52,352 bases of DNA, from positions 1 to 52,352 of the forward strand of contig CAJXFT010000004.1 in NCBI GenBank assembly GCA_913053235.1. The letters run 5' to 3'. Each line of letters begins with the position of its first letter. Positions within the stretch are counted from its first letter, which is position 1. The notes under the pieces were generated by a model that saw only the letters and a program-made list of their open reading frames with translations, was not told the DNA's origin and ran no database searches. The DNA is from an uncultured Alphaproteobacteria bacterium. Lineage in GTDB: Bacteria; Pseudomonadota; Alphaproteobacteria; UBA828. The translations under genes were made by a program, and so were the position numbers. This document shows positions 7,246 to 17,963 of this stretch, in pieces.

Positions 7246-8115
7246 TTACGATGGTTCCGTCGGTGTATCGCCGCGCCCGCCCCACTCGGTCCATGAGCCG
7301 TCATAAACGGCGGCACCGTCATGGCCGCAGACGAACAACGCCAAGGCGAGCAGCGCCGCGCTGATGCCGGAGCCGCAGGTGGTGACGATGGGGCGCCCCA
7401 GGTCGACGCCGCGCTCGGCGAACGCCGCCGCCAAGCGGTCGGCCGGCAAAAGCGTCTGATCGGCGGCGTCGATAAGCTCGGGATAGGGAAGATTGAGGCT
7501 GCCCGGAATATGGCCCGAGCGAACGCCGGGGCGAATTTCCGGCTCGCTGCCCTCGAAGCGCCCGCGCCCGCGCGCATCCACGACCTGCTCCGCCCGCTGT
7601 TCCAGATTGCCCAGCATCCGAGCCAGGTCGCGCACCAGTTCGGCCCGGTAATCGGCCTCGAACACCGCCGCGCCCGGCGTGGCGGGGCCGCTGGCGATCG
7701 GCAGGGTGGCGATCGGCAGGTTCGCGGCGCGCCAGGCCGGCAGGCCGCCATCCAGTACCGCCACATTGTCATGCCCGAAGACACGCATGCACCACCAGGC
7801 GCGCGGCGCGCTAAAGAGGCCCGCGCCGTCGTAAACGATGACGGCGTCGCCGTTGGAAATGCCCAGCCTGACCATTTCGTCGGCGAATATCCGCCGGCTC
7901 GGCAGCATGTGCGGCAGTGGATTGTCGGGGTCGCGAACGCCGTCAATGTCGAAAAATACCGCGCCCTCGATATGCGCCGCTTCGAATTCGCCGGCCGGGT
8001 CGCGTTTCTCGGCGGGCAGATACCACGAGGCGTCCATGACTTTCACGCCGGGCTCCGCCAGATGCTCGGCCAGCCATGCCGGCGTCACCAGGGGCCCGGG
8101 CAGCGCTACGCTCAC
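7246..8115 (-). CDS. sseA: 3-mercaptopyruvate sulfurtransferase (tandem rhodanese)
   Basis: A 289-residue protein with two rhodanese domains (about 5-135 and 160-285). It transfers sulfur from 3-mercaptopyruvate or thiosulfate to a thiol acceptor through a persulfide at Cys247 in the loop CGSGISA, close to the CGSGVT pattern of mercaptopyruvate sulfurtransferases. The N-terminal domain has the inactive-domain pattern with DASWYLP and AHIEGAVFFDID. Its start overlaps the alaX stop by 4 bases (ATGA), so it is translationally coupled as last gene of cysK-alaX-sseA. This joins sulfur transfer to cysteine synthesis. Confidence 0.93.
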   Translation of the reverse strand: MSVALPGPLVTPAWLAEHLAEPGVKVMDASWYLPAEKRDPAGEFEAAHIEGAVFFDIDGVRDPDNPLPHMLPSRRIFADEMVRLGISNGDAVIVYDGAGLFSAPRAWWCMRVFGHDNVAVLDGGLPAWRAANLPIATLPIASGPATPGAAVFEADYRAELVRDLARMLGNLEQRAEQVVDARGRGRFEGSEPEIRPGVRSGHIPGSLNLPYPELIDAADQTLLPADRLAAAFAERGVDLGRPIVTTCGSGISAALLALALFVCGHDGAAVYDGSWTEWGGRGDTPTEPS

Positions 8116-8834
8116 GCCGGTTCCTTGAAGGTTATGTTGACGCGCCGGTTATGCTTGCCCTTGTTCTCGATCTTGCGCACCGTCACCGCGCCGATCTCCG
8201 CCGTCGATTTGATATGGGTGCCGCCGCAAGGCTGCAAATCGATATCTTCGATATCGAGCAGGCGCACGCGTCCCTGGCCGCTCGGCGGCTTCACTTTCAT
8301 GGTGCGCACGAGGTCCGGCTGCGCCGCCAGATCGGCGTCGCTGATCCAGCGCGTGCCGGTCGGCGCGTCGCGCGCGATCAGTTGGTCGAGGCGCGCCTCG
8401 ATCTCGCCCTTGTCGAGCGAAAGTTCAGGCAAGTCGAAATCGAGCCGGCCTTTTTCCTCCGACAATTGCCCGCCCGTCACCGGAGCCTCGATAACGGCGC
8501 ACAGCAAATGCAGGCAGGTATGCATGCGCATCAGTTTGTGGCGCCGCGCCCAGTCGATTTCAGCCGTCACAGCGCTGCCGTTTGCCGGCAACGCCGCATC
8601 TTCGGCGGTGAGGTGAAGAATTTCGCCGGCGCCTTCGCCCTTGACCGTGTTCATAACTTCGATTTCGGCACCGTCGGCGAGTTTGAGAATGCCGCTGTCG
8701 CCGGGCTGGCCGCCGCCGGCGGCGTAGAAGACGGTGCGGTCGAGCTGGATGGCGCCGGGCGCCGCATGCGTCACCCGCGCCTCGCAGGCGCGCGCATAGG
8801 CGTCCTCGGCAAAAACCTGTTCAGTCGCCGCCAC
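8112..8834 (-). CDS. alaX: Alanyl-tRNA editing protein AlaX
   Basis: A 240-residue free-standing editing domain related to the second additional domain of alanyl- and threonyl-tRNA synthetases. It hydrolyses Ser-tRNA(Ala) and related mischarged products. Zinc-ligand motifs are clear: HTCLH (HxxxH) in the middle and CGGTH (CxxxH) near the C-terminus (LQPCGGTHIKSTAEIGAV). I set the start at a GTG at 8834, giving MAATEQVFAEDAYAR, which matches the usual N-terminus of the family. The open frame upstream of that is only a shadow of cysK. The start lies 14 bases inside the end of cysK and the stop overlaps sseA, so the three genes form an operon. Confidence 0.9.
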   Translation of the reverse strand: MAATEQVFAEDAYARACEARVTHAAPGAIQLDRTVFYAAGGGQPGDSGILKLADGAEIEVMNTVKGEGAGEILHLTAEDAALPANGSAVTAEIDWARRHKLMRMHTCLHLLCAVIEAPVTGGQLSEEKGRLDFDLPELSLDKGEIEARLDQLIARDAPTGTRWISDADLAAQPDLVRTMKVKPPSGQGRVRLLDIEDIDLQPCGGTHIKSTAEIGAVTVRKIENKGKHNRRVNITFKEPA

Positions 8835-9834
8835 TGTCGAGCCATTCGGGTACGGGCAGATGCTTGGCACGCAGGAATTCGGGATTGAACATCTTGCTCT
8901 GATAGCGCATGCCGTAATCGGCCAGGATGGTGACGATGGTGTGGCCGGGGCCGAGCTTTTCGGCGAGGCGGATGGCGCCGGCGATATTGATGCCGCTCGA
9001 GCCACCCAACACATGGCCCTCATCCATGACCAGATCGAAAATAATCGGCAGCGCCTCTTCGTCGGGGATTTGAAACGGCTCGTCGATGGGCGCGTCTTCC
9101 AGATTGGCGGTGATGCGGCCCTGGCCGATGCCCTCGGTGATGGAGCTGCCCTCCGCCTTCAATTCGCCGTGGGCATAGTAATTATAGAGCGCCGCGCCCA
9201 TCGGGTCGGCCATGCCGATGACGATATCCGAATTGCGCTCCTTTAAATGCATCGCGATGCCGGCCAGCGTGCCGCCGGTGCCGACGGCGGAGACAAAGCC
9301 GTCCAGCTTGCCGCCGGTCTGGCGCCAGATTTCGGGCCCGGTGGTCTCGTAGTGGGCCTGGCGGTTGGCGACATTGTCGAACTGGTTGGCCCAGATCGCG
9401 CCGTTCGGCTCCTTGGCGGCGATTTCCTCGGCCAGGCGGCCGGAATATTTGACGTAATTGTTGGGGTCGCGGTAGGGCACCGCCGGGACTTCGATCAATT
9501 CGGCGCCGCACAGCTTGAGCATGTCCTTTTTTTCTTGGCTCTGGGTCTCGGGAATGACGATCACCGAGCGATAGCCCAGCGCGTTGCCGACCAATGCCAG
9601 GCCGATGCCGGTATTGCCCGCCGTGCCTTCGACGATGACCCCGCCGGGCTTCAACAGGCCCTTTTGTTCGGCGTCGCGCACGATGAAAAGTGCGGCGCGG
9701 TCCTTGACCGAACCGCCCGGATTGAGAAATTCGCACTTGCCGAGAATTTCGCACCCGGTACGCTCCGAGGCCGCATTGAGGCGAACCATCGGCGTGTCGC
9801 CGATGAGATCGATAAAATCGTTTTTTACAGGCAT
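8821..9834 (-). CDS. cysK: Cysteine synthase A (O-acetylserine sulfhydrylase)
   Basis: A 337-residue PLP enzyme making cysteine from O-acetylserine and sulfide. The PLP lysine is Lys44 in LNPGGSVKDRAA. The substrate loop is EGTAGNTGIGLALV, as in the alphaproteobacterial/fungal subgroup, instead of PTSGNTG. The phosphate-binding loop is VGTGGTLAG, and GGSSGINIAGA precedes the C-terminus. The extended tail (FNPEFLRAKHLPVPEWL) is typical of this longer subgroup. It is the first gene of cysK-alaX-sseA, with alaX starting inside its end. It diverges from dgcN across 138 bases. Cystathionine beta-synthase-like activity is possible but less likely from size and motifs. Confidence 0.93.
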   Translation of the reverse strand: MPVKNDFIDLIGDTPMVRLNAASERTGCEILGKCEFLNPGGSVKDRAALFIVRDAEQKGLLKPGGVIVEGTAGNTGIGLALVGNALGYRSVIVIPETQSQEKKDMLKLCGAELIEVPAVPYRDPNNYVKYSGRLAEEIAAKEPNGAIWANQFDNVANRQAHYETTGPEIWRQTGGKLDGFVSAVGTGGTLAGIAMHLKERNSDIVIGMADPMGAALYNYYAHGELKAEGSSITEGIGQGRITANLEDAPIDEPFQIPDEEALPIIFDLVMDEGHVLGGSSGINIAGAIRLAEKLGPGHTIVTILADYGMRYQSKMFNPEFLRAKHLPVPEWLDSGGD

Positions 9835-9972
9835 TTTCCGTGAATATTCATGATTTCCATTGCCGGCAACCTAACTTGCCCATGGGGCACGATCAAGCTG
9901 GATAACCGGCTTGCCGGGGGGGCGCCGGCGCGGCACACTCGCGGCCTCGGCAAGTTGGGACATTTGGTGAAG

Positions 9973-10983
9973 ATGAACGAAGACAAAATAATCGAGCATC
10001 CCTATCTGTTGTTTCTCGGCGACGCGCACGACCAGTTGGCGGCCAAAACCGCGCGCGGCATCGTCGACTGGCGGCGCGATTGGTGCCTCGGGCAGTTGCG
10101 TCTCGAGGGTTGCCAGGCGAGCGCCGGCATCCCCGATGTCTCCATTGCCGAGGCGGCCGAGGCGGGCGCGCGGACCCTGGTGGTCGGCGTCGCCAACCGT
10201 GGCGGTATCATCCCCGACAATTGGCTCGACACGCTCATTGAGGCGCTTGAGCGCGGCATGGACCTGGCCAGCGGCCTGCATATGCGCCTCACCGACATCG
10301 ACATGCTCAGCGACAAAGCCAGGCAAATGGGCGCATCGCTCTACGACGTTCGCCACCCGGACCGCGATTTTCCCCTCGCCAGCGGCGACAAAAGGCCGGG
10401 CAAGCGCTTGCTTACGGTCGGCACCGATGCCTCGGTTGGCAAAATGTACACTACTTTAGCCATCGAACGGGAGCTCAAGGCGCGCGGTGTCAAGGCCGAT
10501 TTCCGCGCCACCGGGCAAACCGGAATTTTTATCGCCGGCGACGGCGTTTCCGTCGATGCCGTGGTGTCGGATTTCGTATCCGGCGCGGCGGAATTGCTGG
10601 CGCCCGCCAATGCGCCCGACCATTGGGATTTGATCGAAGGCCAGGGCTCACTGTTCCATCCCTCCTTCGCCGGCGTCACGCTCGGCCTCATCCACGGCTC
10701 GCAGCCCGACGCCATCGTGCTTTGCCACGAGCCGAGCCGCACTCATATGCGCGGCCTGCCGAATTGGCCATTGCCGGATTTGAGCGAATGCCTGGTCGCC
10801 AATCTCGCCGCCGCGCGCCTCACCAATCAGGCGGTGATGTGTGCCGGGGTGGCGATCAACACCAGCCAGCTCGACGAGGATGCGGCGGCGCGCCAGCTCG
10901 GCGAAACCTCGGACGCGCTGGACCTGCCTTGCGTCGATCCAATGCGCGGCGGTGTCGCGCCGATCGTCGACCGCTTGCCCTGA
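9973..10983 (+). CDS. dgcN: DUF1611 / DgcN-type D-glutamate N-acetyltransferase
   Basis: A 336-residue protein of the DUF1611 family, known in current annotation as DgcN, an N-acetyltransferase acting on D-glutamate. The family N-terminus PYLLFLGDAHDQLAAKTARG is preceded by MNEDKIIEH, so I choose the ATG at 9973 over an in-frame ATG at 9850. A P-loop-like segment LTVGTDASVGKMYTT lies near residue 155 and binds nucleotide or CoA phosphate by analogy. The next gene starts 3 bases later and encodes the epimerase partner DgcA. The pair would turn D-glutamate into N-acetyl-D-glutamate and then N-acetyl-L-glutamate. The assignment is by family and pairing. Confidence 0.83.
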   Translation: MNEDKIIEHPYLLFLGDAHDQLAAKTARGIVDWRRDWCLGQLRLEGCQASAGIPDVSIAEAAEAGARTLVVGVANRGGIIPDNWLDTLIEALERGMDLASGLHMRLTDIDMLSDKARQMGASLYDVRHPDRDFPLASGDKRPGKRLLTVGTDASVGKMYTTLAIERELKARGVKADFRATGQTGIFIAGDGVSVDAVVSDFVSGAAELLAPANAPDHWDLIEGQGSLFHPSFAGVTLGLIHGSQPDAIVLCHEPSRTHMRGLPNWPLPDLSECLVANLAAARLTNQAVMCAGVAINTSQLDEDAAARQLGETSDALDLPCVDPMRGGVAPIVDRLP

Positions 10984-10986
10984 GCC

Positions 10987-11967
10987 ATGCGCAAACTCTG
11001 TGCACGGGCGCAAATGTGGCCGATGCGCGGCACTTTCCGCATATCGCGCGGCGCGCGCACCGAAACACCCACCGTCATCGCCGAAATCGAAGAGGCCGGC
11101 GCCATCGGCAAAGCCGAATGCGTGCCCTATCCGCGCTACGGCGAGAGCAGCGACAGCGTCCTGGCCGAGATCGAATCGGTGCGCCCCGCTGTTGAGGACG
11201 GCATGAGTATCGCCGCCCTGCAGGACGCCCTGCCGGCGGGTGCCGCGCGCAACGCGCTCGATTGCGCGCTGTGGGACCTGGCCGCCAAGCAGCGCGGCAA
11301 GCGGGCCTGGGAACTGGCTGGAATAGAGCCGCCGCCGCCAGTGGTGAGCGCCATGACCCTCAGCCTGGACACGCCGCAAAACATGGCCGAGGCGGCGCGC
11401 GCCTCGGCCCATCTGCCGTTGCTCAAACTCAAAGTGACCGGCGACGGCGATTTAGAGCGGGTGACGGCGGTACGCGGCGGGGCACCCGATTCGCGTCTGA
11501 TCGTCGATGCCAACGAAGGCTGGCGGCCGGAAATGCTGGACAGCCTGTTGCCGGCCCTTGCCGGGCTCGGCGTCGAGCTGGTCGAGCAACCGCTGCCGGC
11601 GGATAGCGACGACATCCTGCTCGGGCGCCGGTTCGCCATTCCGCTCTGCGCCGACGAAGCCTGCCACACCCGCGCCGATCTCGACCGCCTGCAAGGGCGC
11701 TATCCGATGATCAATGTGAAGCTCGACAAGAGCGGCGGGCTCAGCGAGGCGCTGGCCCTGGTGCGCGAGGCCAGGGCGCGCGGATTTCAAATCATGGTCG
11801 GCTGCATGGTCGGCTCGTCGCTGGCCATGGCGCCGGCCCTGCTGCTCACGCCCTTCGCCGAATATGTCGATCTCGACGGGCCGCTCCTGTTGGCGCGCGA
11901 TTGCCAGCCCGGCCTCAACTATGACGGCGTCACGGTGCACCCGCCGCAAGCCGAGTTGTGGGGCTGA
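10987..11967 (+). CDS. dgcA: Enolase-superfamily epimerase (DgcA / dipeptide epimerase)
   Basis: A 326-residue muconate-lactonizing-type member of the enolase superfamily. The catalytic KxK is in [11 protein letters not shown]. Metal ligands sit in VDANEGW, VEQPLP and CADEACH, and the second lysine is in [11 protein letters not shown]. The barrel ends with [16 protein letters not shown], typical of Ala-Glu dipeptide epimerases. With dgcN directly upstream it is best read as the N-acetyl-D-glutamate racemase DgcA. L-Ala-D/L-Glu epimerase activity in peptidoglycan recycling is the alternative, because the two share one scaffold. It is 3 bases from dgcN and 35 bases from scpA, suggesting co-transcription. 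Confidence 0.85.
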   Translation: MRKLCARAQMWPMRGTFRISRGARTETPTVIAEIEEAGAIGKAECVPYPRYGESSDSVLAEIESVRPAVEDGMSIAALQDALPAGAARNALDCALWDLAAKQRGKRAWELAGIEPPPPVVSAMTLSLDTPQNMAEAARASAHLPLLKLKVTGDGDLERVTAVRGGAPDSRLIVDANEGWRPEMLDSLLPALAGLGVELVEQPLPADSDDILLGRRFAIPLCADEACHTRADLDRLQGRYPMINVKLDKSGGLSEALALVREARARGFQIMVGCMVGSSLAMAPALLLTPFAEYVDLDGPLLLARDCQPGLNYDGVTVHPPQAELWG

Positions 11968-12002
11968 TTGACCGCCTTCCGGCCATGCCGCATAATTTTT
12001 TA

Positions 12003-14138
<2,136 letters not shown>

Positions 14139-14217
14139 TTCCGCCCACGATTTGCAATTCCGCGTTTTGGTAACCATTTAATGACATGCTGGGAACCATT
14201 GTGAGGGAGAATTCGAT

Positions 14218-14871
14218 TTGAGCCTGAATAGGGCATACGCCTACACATTTGGCGAAAGACTGGCCGATAATATCAGCCATGCCCTCGGTATTTCCGCCAG
14301 CATTGCCGGATTGGTGATGTTGATTATCGTCGCCAGCCGCTATGCCGGGGCGCTCCCGGTGACCAGCTTTTCGCTCTATGGCGGCACGCTGTTTCTGGTC
14401 TTCACCGCCTCGGCGCTCTACAACATCGTGCGCCGCGGCGCGCTCAAGAATGTGCTGCGCCTGTTGGATCATTCGGCGATCTATCTGTTGATCGCCGGCA
14501 CCTATACGCCGGTGGCGCTGAACAGCATCCAGGGCGCCTGGGGTTGGAGCCTGTTCGGCACGGTGTGGGGGCTGGCGCTGACCGGTGTGGCGCTCAAGCT
14601 GGTGTTCCCGGGCCGCCTGGAGAAGCTCTCCATCGGCCTTTATCTCGCCACCGGCTGGGCCGGTCTCGTCGCCATCGAGCCGCTGGCGGCCAATTTGCAT
14701 TGGGCGGCGTTGACCCTGTTCGGCATCGGCGGTTTCTTTTTCAGCGCCGGCGTCGGCTTCCATCTGTGGACGCGCCTGCGCTATCACAATGCGATTTGGC
14801 ACGCTTTCGTCCTCGCCGGCGCCATGTGCCACTATTTCTCGGTGATCTTTTTCGTGCGCCCGAACCTGTGA
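14218..14871 (+). CDS. trhA: Hemolysin III / PAQR-family membrane protein
   Basis: A 217-residue integral membrane protein with seven predicted transmembrane helices. It matches bacterial hemolysin III-like (TrhA, PAQR superfamily) proteins by RLADNISHALGISASIAG near the start, LLDHSAIYLLIAGTYTPVAL in the middle and the C-terminal WHAFVLAGAMCHYF. The His/Asp/Ser pattern is shared with zinc-dependent adiponectin-receptor-type hydrolases. In E. coli TrhA has been linked to membrane energetics; hemolysis is not established for most members. The start is a TTG at 14218 with GAGGGAG about 8 bases upstream; no in-frame ATG fits the conserved N-terminus. Confidence 0.9.
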   Translation: MSLNRAYAYTFGERLADNISHALGISASIAGLVMLIIVASRYAGALPVTSFSLYGGTLFLVFTASALYNIVRRGALKNVLRLLDHSAIYLLIAGTYTPVALNSIQGAWGWSLFGTVWGLALTGVALKLVFPGRLEKLSIGLYLATGWAGLVAIEPLAANLHWAALTLFGIGGFFFSAGVGFHLWTRLRYHNAIWHAFVLAGAMCHYFSVIFFVRPNL

Positions 14872-14971
14872 CGGCGGCGCATTTTTTTACTGGCGATTGC
14901 GAAAGACGGCGCTAATCACTAACTAACAAGTGGGCCGCCCGGTCCGCATTCGAAGCAACGCCTGTAGATCC

Positions 14972-16840
14972 ATGGTCAACATGCCCCGCGAAGCCCGAGA
15001 AATGCCGCCGCCGGCTTCGCGTTCGCACATGCACACCATCCGCACGCTGCTGCCCTATCTGTGGCAGCGCTCGTTCGAGATGCGCGGCCGCGTGGTGCTG
15101 GCCATTATCCTCCTGGTGTTGGCCAAGGTCGCCAACGTCTATGTGCCGATCCTCTACAAGCAGGCGATCGATGTTTTGGGCGCCGATCAGGCCGCCCTGA
15201 TCGTGGTGCCGGTGGCGCTGTTGATCGCCTACGGCGTTTTGCGCGTCGCCACGGTGGCGTTCGGCGAGCTGCGCGACGCGGTGTTCGCCAAGGTCGCCGA
15301 GCGCGCCATCCGCACGGTGTCGCTGCGCGTCTTCGAGCATCTGCACAGATTGTCGCTGCGCTTCCATCTCGAGCGGCGCACCGGCGGCCTGTCGCGCGCC
15401 ATCGAGCGCGGCGTCAAGGGCATCGAGTTTCTGCTCACCTTCATGCTCTTCAATATCCTCCCCACCCTGGTCGAGATCGTCATGGTGTGCGGCATATTGT
15501 GGTGGTTCTACGGCGTCAGCTATGCCGCCATCACCTTCGTCACCATCGGCGCCTTCATCGCCTTCACCCTCGCCGTCACCGAGTGGCGGCTCAAATATCG
15601 CCGCCAAATGAACCAGCAGGATTCCGAAGCCCACACCAAGGCCATCGACAGCCTGCTCAATTACGAGACGGTGAAATATTTCGGCAATGAGGCGCATGAG
15701 GCGAAGCGCTTCGACGAATCGCGCCAGCGTTACGAGAAGGCGGCGGTGCAGAGCAAGACCAGCCTGTCGCTCTTGAATATCGGCCAGGGCGCGATCATCG
15801 CCATCGGCCTTACCGGCATCACCATCTTGGCGGGCTACGAAGTCGCCGCCGGCACCATGACGATCGGCGATTTCGTTCTCGTCAACACCTATCTGATCCA
15901 GCTCTATATCCCGCTCAATTTCCTCGGTTTCGTCTATCGCGAGATCAAGCAGTCGCTGACCGACATGGAGGCGATGTTCGAGCTCACCCATATCTATCCC
16001 GAAATCGAGGACAGACCGGGGGCCTCGCCGCTCGACGTGCGCGACGGCGAAATAAGCTTCGAGAATGTGCGCTTCAGTTACGACGAGCGGCGCAACATCC
16101 TCGACGATGTCTCCTTCACCGTGCCGCCCGGGCAGACCGTGGCCATCGTCGGCGCCAGCGGCGCCGGCAAGTCGACCGTCTCGCGCATCCTGTTCCGCTT
16201 TTACGATATCGAGAGCGGCGCCGTGCGCATCGACGGCCAGGACATCCGCGAGGTCAGCCAGGATAGCTTGCGCGCCGCCATCGGCATCGTCCCGCAGGAT
16301 ACGGTGATGTTCAACGACAGCATCTTTTACAACATCGCCTATGGCAAACCCGAGGCGAGCCGCGAAGACATCGAGCAAGCCGCGCGCCTCGCCCATATTC
16401 ACGATTTCATCCACGCCCAGCCGGACGGCTACGACACCCAGGTCGGCGAGCGCGGGCTCAAGCTCTCCGGCGGCGAGAAGCAGCGCGTCGCCATCGCCCG
16501 CACGATCCTAAAAGATCCGCGCATCATGCTCTTCGACGAGGCGACCTCGGCGCTCGATTCCAAGACCGAGCAGGAGATTCAGGATAATCTCAGGGAGGTC
16601 AGCCGCGACCGCTCGACCCTGGTGATCGCCCACCGCCTCTCGACCATCGTCGATAGCGATCAGATTTTGGTGCTCGACGATGGCCGCATCGTCGAGCGCG
16701 GCGGCCATGCGGAATTGCTCGCCGCCGACGGCAAATATGCCGACATGTGGCGCCGCCAGCAGGAAACCGCCGAGCTGCAAAAGGAACTGGCGGAGAGACT
16801 CGCGCTGGAGCAGCGCTCACCCCAAGACACCCCCGAATAA
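14972..16840 (+). CDS. ABC exporter of the Atm1/HMT1 type (fused permease-ATPase)
   Basis: A 622-residue half-transporter. Six membrane helices lie within about 40-330, followed by a nucleotide-binding domain with Walker A IVGASGAGKST, Q-loop IVPQDTVMFN, signature LSGGEKQRVAIAR, Walker B IMLFDEATSALD and the His switch IAHRLST. The sequence VKYFGNEAHEAKRFDESRQR in the cytoplasmic loop is the hallmark of the Atm1/ABCB7 group, which exports glutathione-linked sulfur or metal conjugates. The start is uncertain: GTG 14930, ATG 14972 and ATG 15002 are all in frame without a strong ribosome site. A glutathione reductase gene elsewhere in the window fits a glutathione-based substrate. Confidence 0.9.
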   Translation: MVNMPREAREMPPPASRSHMHTIRTLLPYLWQRSFEMRGRVVLAIILLVLAKVANVYVPILYKQAIDVLGADQAALIVVPVALLIAYGVLRVATVAFGELRDAVFAKVAERAIRTVSLRVFEHLHRLSLRFHLERRTGGLSRAIERGVKGIEFLLTFMLFNILPTLVEIVMVCGILWWFYGVSYAAITFVTIGAFIAFTLAVTEWRLKYRRQMNQQDSEAHTKAIDSLLNYETVKYFGNEAHEAKRFDESRQRYEKAAVQSKTSLSLLNIGQGAIIAIGLTGITILAGYEVAAGTMTIGDFVLVNTYLIQLYIPLNFLGFVYREIKQSLTDMEAMFELTHIYPEIEDRPGASPLDVRDGEISFENVRFSYDERRNILDDVSFTVPPGQTVAIVGASGAGKSTVSRILFRFYDIESGAVRIDGQDIREVSQDSLRAAIGIVPQDTVMFNDSIFYNIAYGKPEASREDIEQAARLAHIHDFIHAQPDGYDTQVGERGLKLSGGEKQRVAIARTILKDPRIMLFDEATSALDSKTEQEIQDNLREVSRDRSTLVIAHRLSTIVDSDQILVLDDGRIVERGGHAELLAADGKYADMWRRQQETAELQKELAERLALEQRSPQDTPE

Positions 16841-16935
16841 GTCTCTCTTCTCTTTTTTGTTTGGCCCTCAATCGCCGGGCGGTCGCATCCGCTCCCTTGG
16901 CTACCTCGTATTAACTCGGGCGCTCAGTCGCGCAG

Positions 16936-16961
16936 CCGGAATGCAAGGAAGTGCATTCCGG
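16936..16961. other. Perfect 10-bp hairpin between convergent genes
   Basis: CCGGAATGCA (16936-16945) and its exact complement (16952-16961) flank a 6-base loop. It lies in the 171-base gap between the stops of the ABC exporter and the MmyB-type regulator. There is no T-run on either side, so it is not a standard intrinsic terminator; it may be a REP-like element or an mRNA 3'-end stabiliser. The rest of the gap (T-rich at 16842-16859) shows nothing further. Confidence 0.6.
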
Positions 16962-17011
16962 GGGGTGGTGCCGTTTGGGTGAGTCTTTGTGGGTTCCATC
17001 AGTTTGCCGCC

Positions 17012-17821
17012 TTAAAATTCCTCGGCCATTTCCTCGGCCGCTTTTTGCGTCGCCTCGTCGGCCGGATAGAAACTTTCGATGCGCAGTTCCTGGAGCGTTA
17101 TGTCCTGCGGCGTGCCGAAGGTGGTGAGGGTGGTGACCCAGGAGAGCCGCCGCCCGGCGGCGTTAAACGTGACGGTGAGAAACGGCTCGATTGCCGGCCC
17201 CAGGACCGGGTTGCGCCAATCCTCAGGGATGCCCGGATAGGCCAGCACTTCGTCCAGCAGGCGCTGGGCGGTCTCATCGCCGGGCTCCGCTTCGCGCCGC
17301 GCCCGCAGCACCAAGTCGCGCGCCACCGCCTGCCAATCCTCGATATAGGGTTTGAGCAGGTCAGGATGGAGCATCAGGCGCAGCAGGTTGGCCGGGCCGT
17401 CGAGCAGCGGAAGGTCGAGCAGCCGGGTCAGATTGGCGGCGCCCATATTGGCCATCACCAGGTCCCAGTGGCGGTTGAAAACCAGCGCCGGGTAGGGGTC
17501 GTGGCGCTCCAGCATCATCTCCAGAATGCGCCGCGCCGGCGCCAGATCGGCATCCTCGAGGCCGCGCTCGCGGTAATGCGCGGCGTAGCCGGCGGCATTC
17601 AGCAGCATGTTGCTCTCCCTGAGCGGCAGTTCGAGTGCTTCGGCCAAACGCAACACCATCGGCCGGCTCGGCTGCGAGCGCCCCGATTCGATAAAACTCA
17701 CATGGCGCGCCGAAACGCCGGCCTCGAGCGCCAGCGTCAACTGGCTCATGCCATGCAACCCGCGCGCCTGCTTGAGCGCCCCGCCAAATGCTGTGCGTGC
17801 CACCGCCGCCGCTCCCGCCAT
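17012..17821 (-). CDS. XRE-family regulator with MmyB-like ligand domain
   Basis: A 269-residue transcription factor. An N-terminal XRE helix-turn-helix (about 10-75) reads LKQARGLHGMSQLTLALEAG and SARHVSFIESGRSQPSR. From about 105 to 265 it matches the MmyB-like ligand-binding domain (VFNRHWDLVMANMGAANL, then LHPDLLKPYIEDW). Regulators of this type usually control a neighbouring gene and bind a fatty-acid-like ligand. It diverges from a small membrane protein gene across 142 bases that contain a 7-3-7 palindrome at 17880-17896, a plausible operator. The ligand and targets are unknown. Confidence 0.88.
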   Translation of the reverse strand: MAGAAAVARTAFGGALKQARGLHGMSQLTLALEAGVSARHVSFIESGRSQPSRPMVLRLAEALELPLRESNMLLNAAGYAAHYRERGLEDADLAPARRILEMMLERHDPYPALVFNRHWDLVMANMGAANLTRLLDLPLLDGPANLLRLMLHPDLLKPYIEDWQAVARDLVLRARREAEPGDETAQRLLDEVLAYPGIPEDWRNPVLGPAIEPFLTVTFNAAGRRLSWVTTLTTFGTPQDITLQELRIESFYPADEATQKAAEEMAEEF

Positions 17822-17879
17822 CCCTGCCTCCTGTCAAACTCGATAGTGAACATATTAGCGCCTTCAATGACGCACGGAC

Positions 17880-17896
17880 ATTACCTCCCAGGTAAT
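17880..17896. promoter_or_regulatory. Candidate operator palindrome
   Basis: ATTACCT, three C bases and AGGTAAT form a perfect 7-3-7 inverted repeat in the divergent region between the MmyB-type regulator and the membrane protein gene. Position and symmetry fit a dimeric XRE regulator site controlling one or both genes. No experimental site is known to me for this regulator. Confidence 0.45.
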
Positions 17897-17963
17897 TGCG
17901 ATGAATCGCCGGCGGGCCCATTTTCTTCTCAACGCAGACAATCGCACCTTTGAGGAGGACAAA

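Noticed and set aside
7173-7946. N-terminal extension of the OmpV/MipA-like gene
   Set aside because: It overlaps sseA in another frame, is Arg/Ser/Pro-rich, and would bury the signal peptide.
8835-9023. Longer N-terminus for AlaX
   Set aside because: This part is cysK read in another frame; the GTG at 8834 restores the conserved family start.
14912-16414. 500-codon open frame antisense to the ABC exporter
   Set aside because: The Asp/Gly/His-rich product is characteristic of reading the complement of GC-rich codons; all exporter motifs are on the plus strand.
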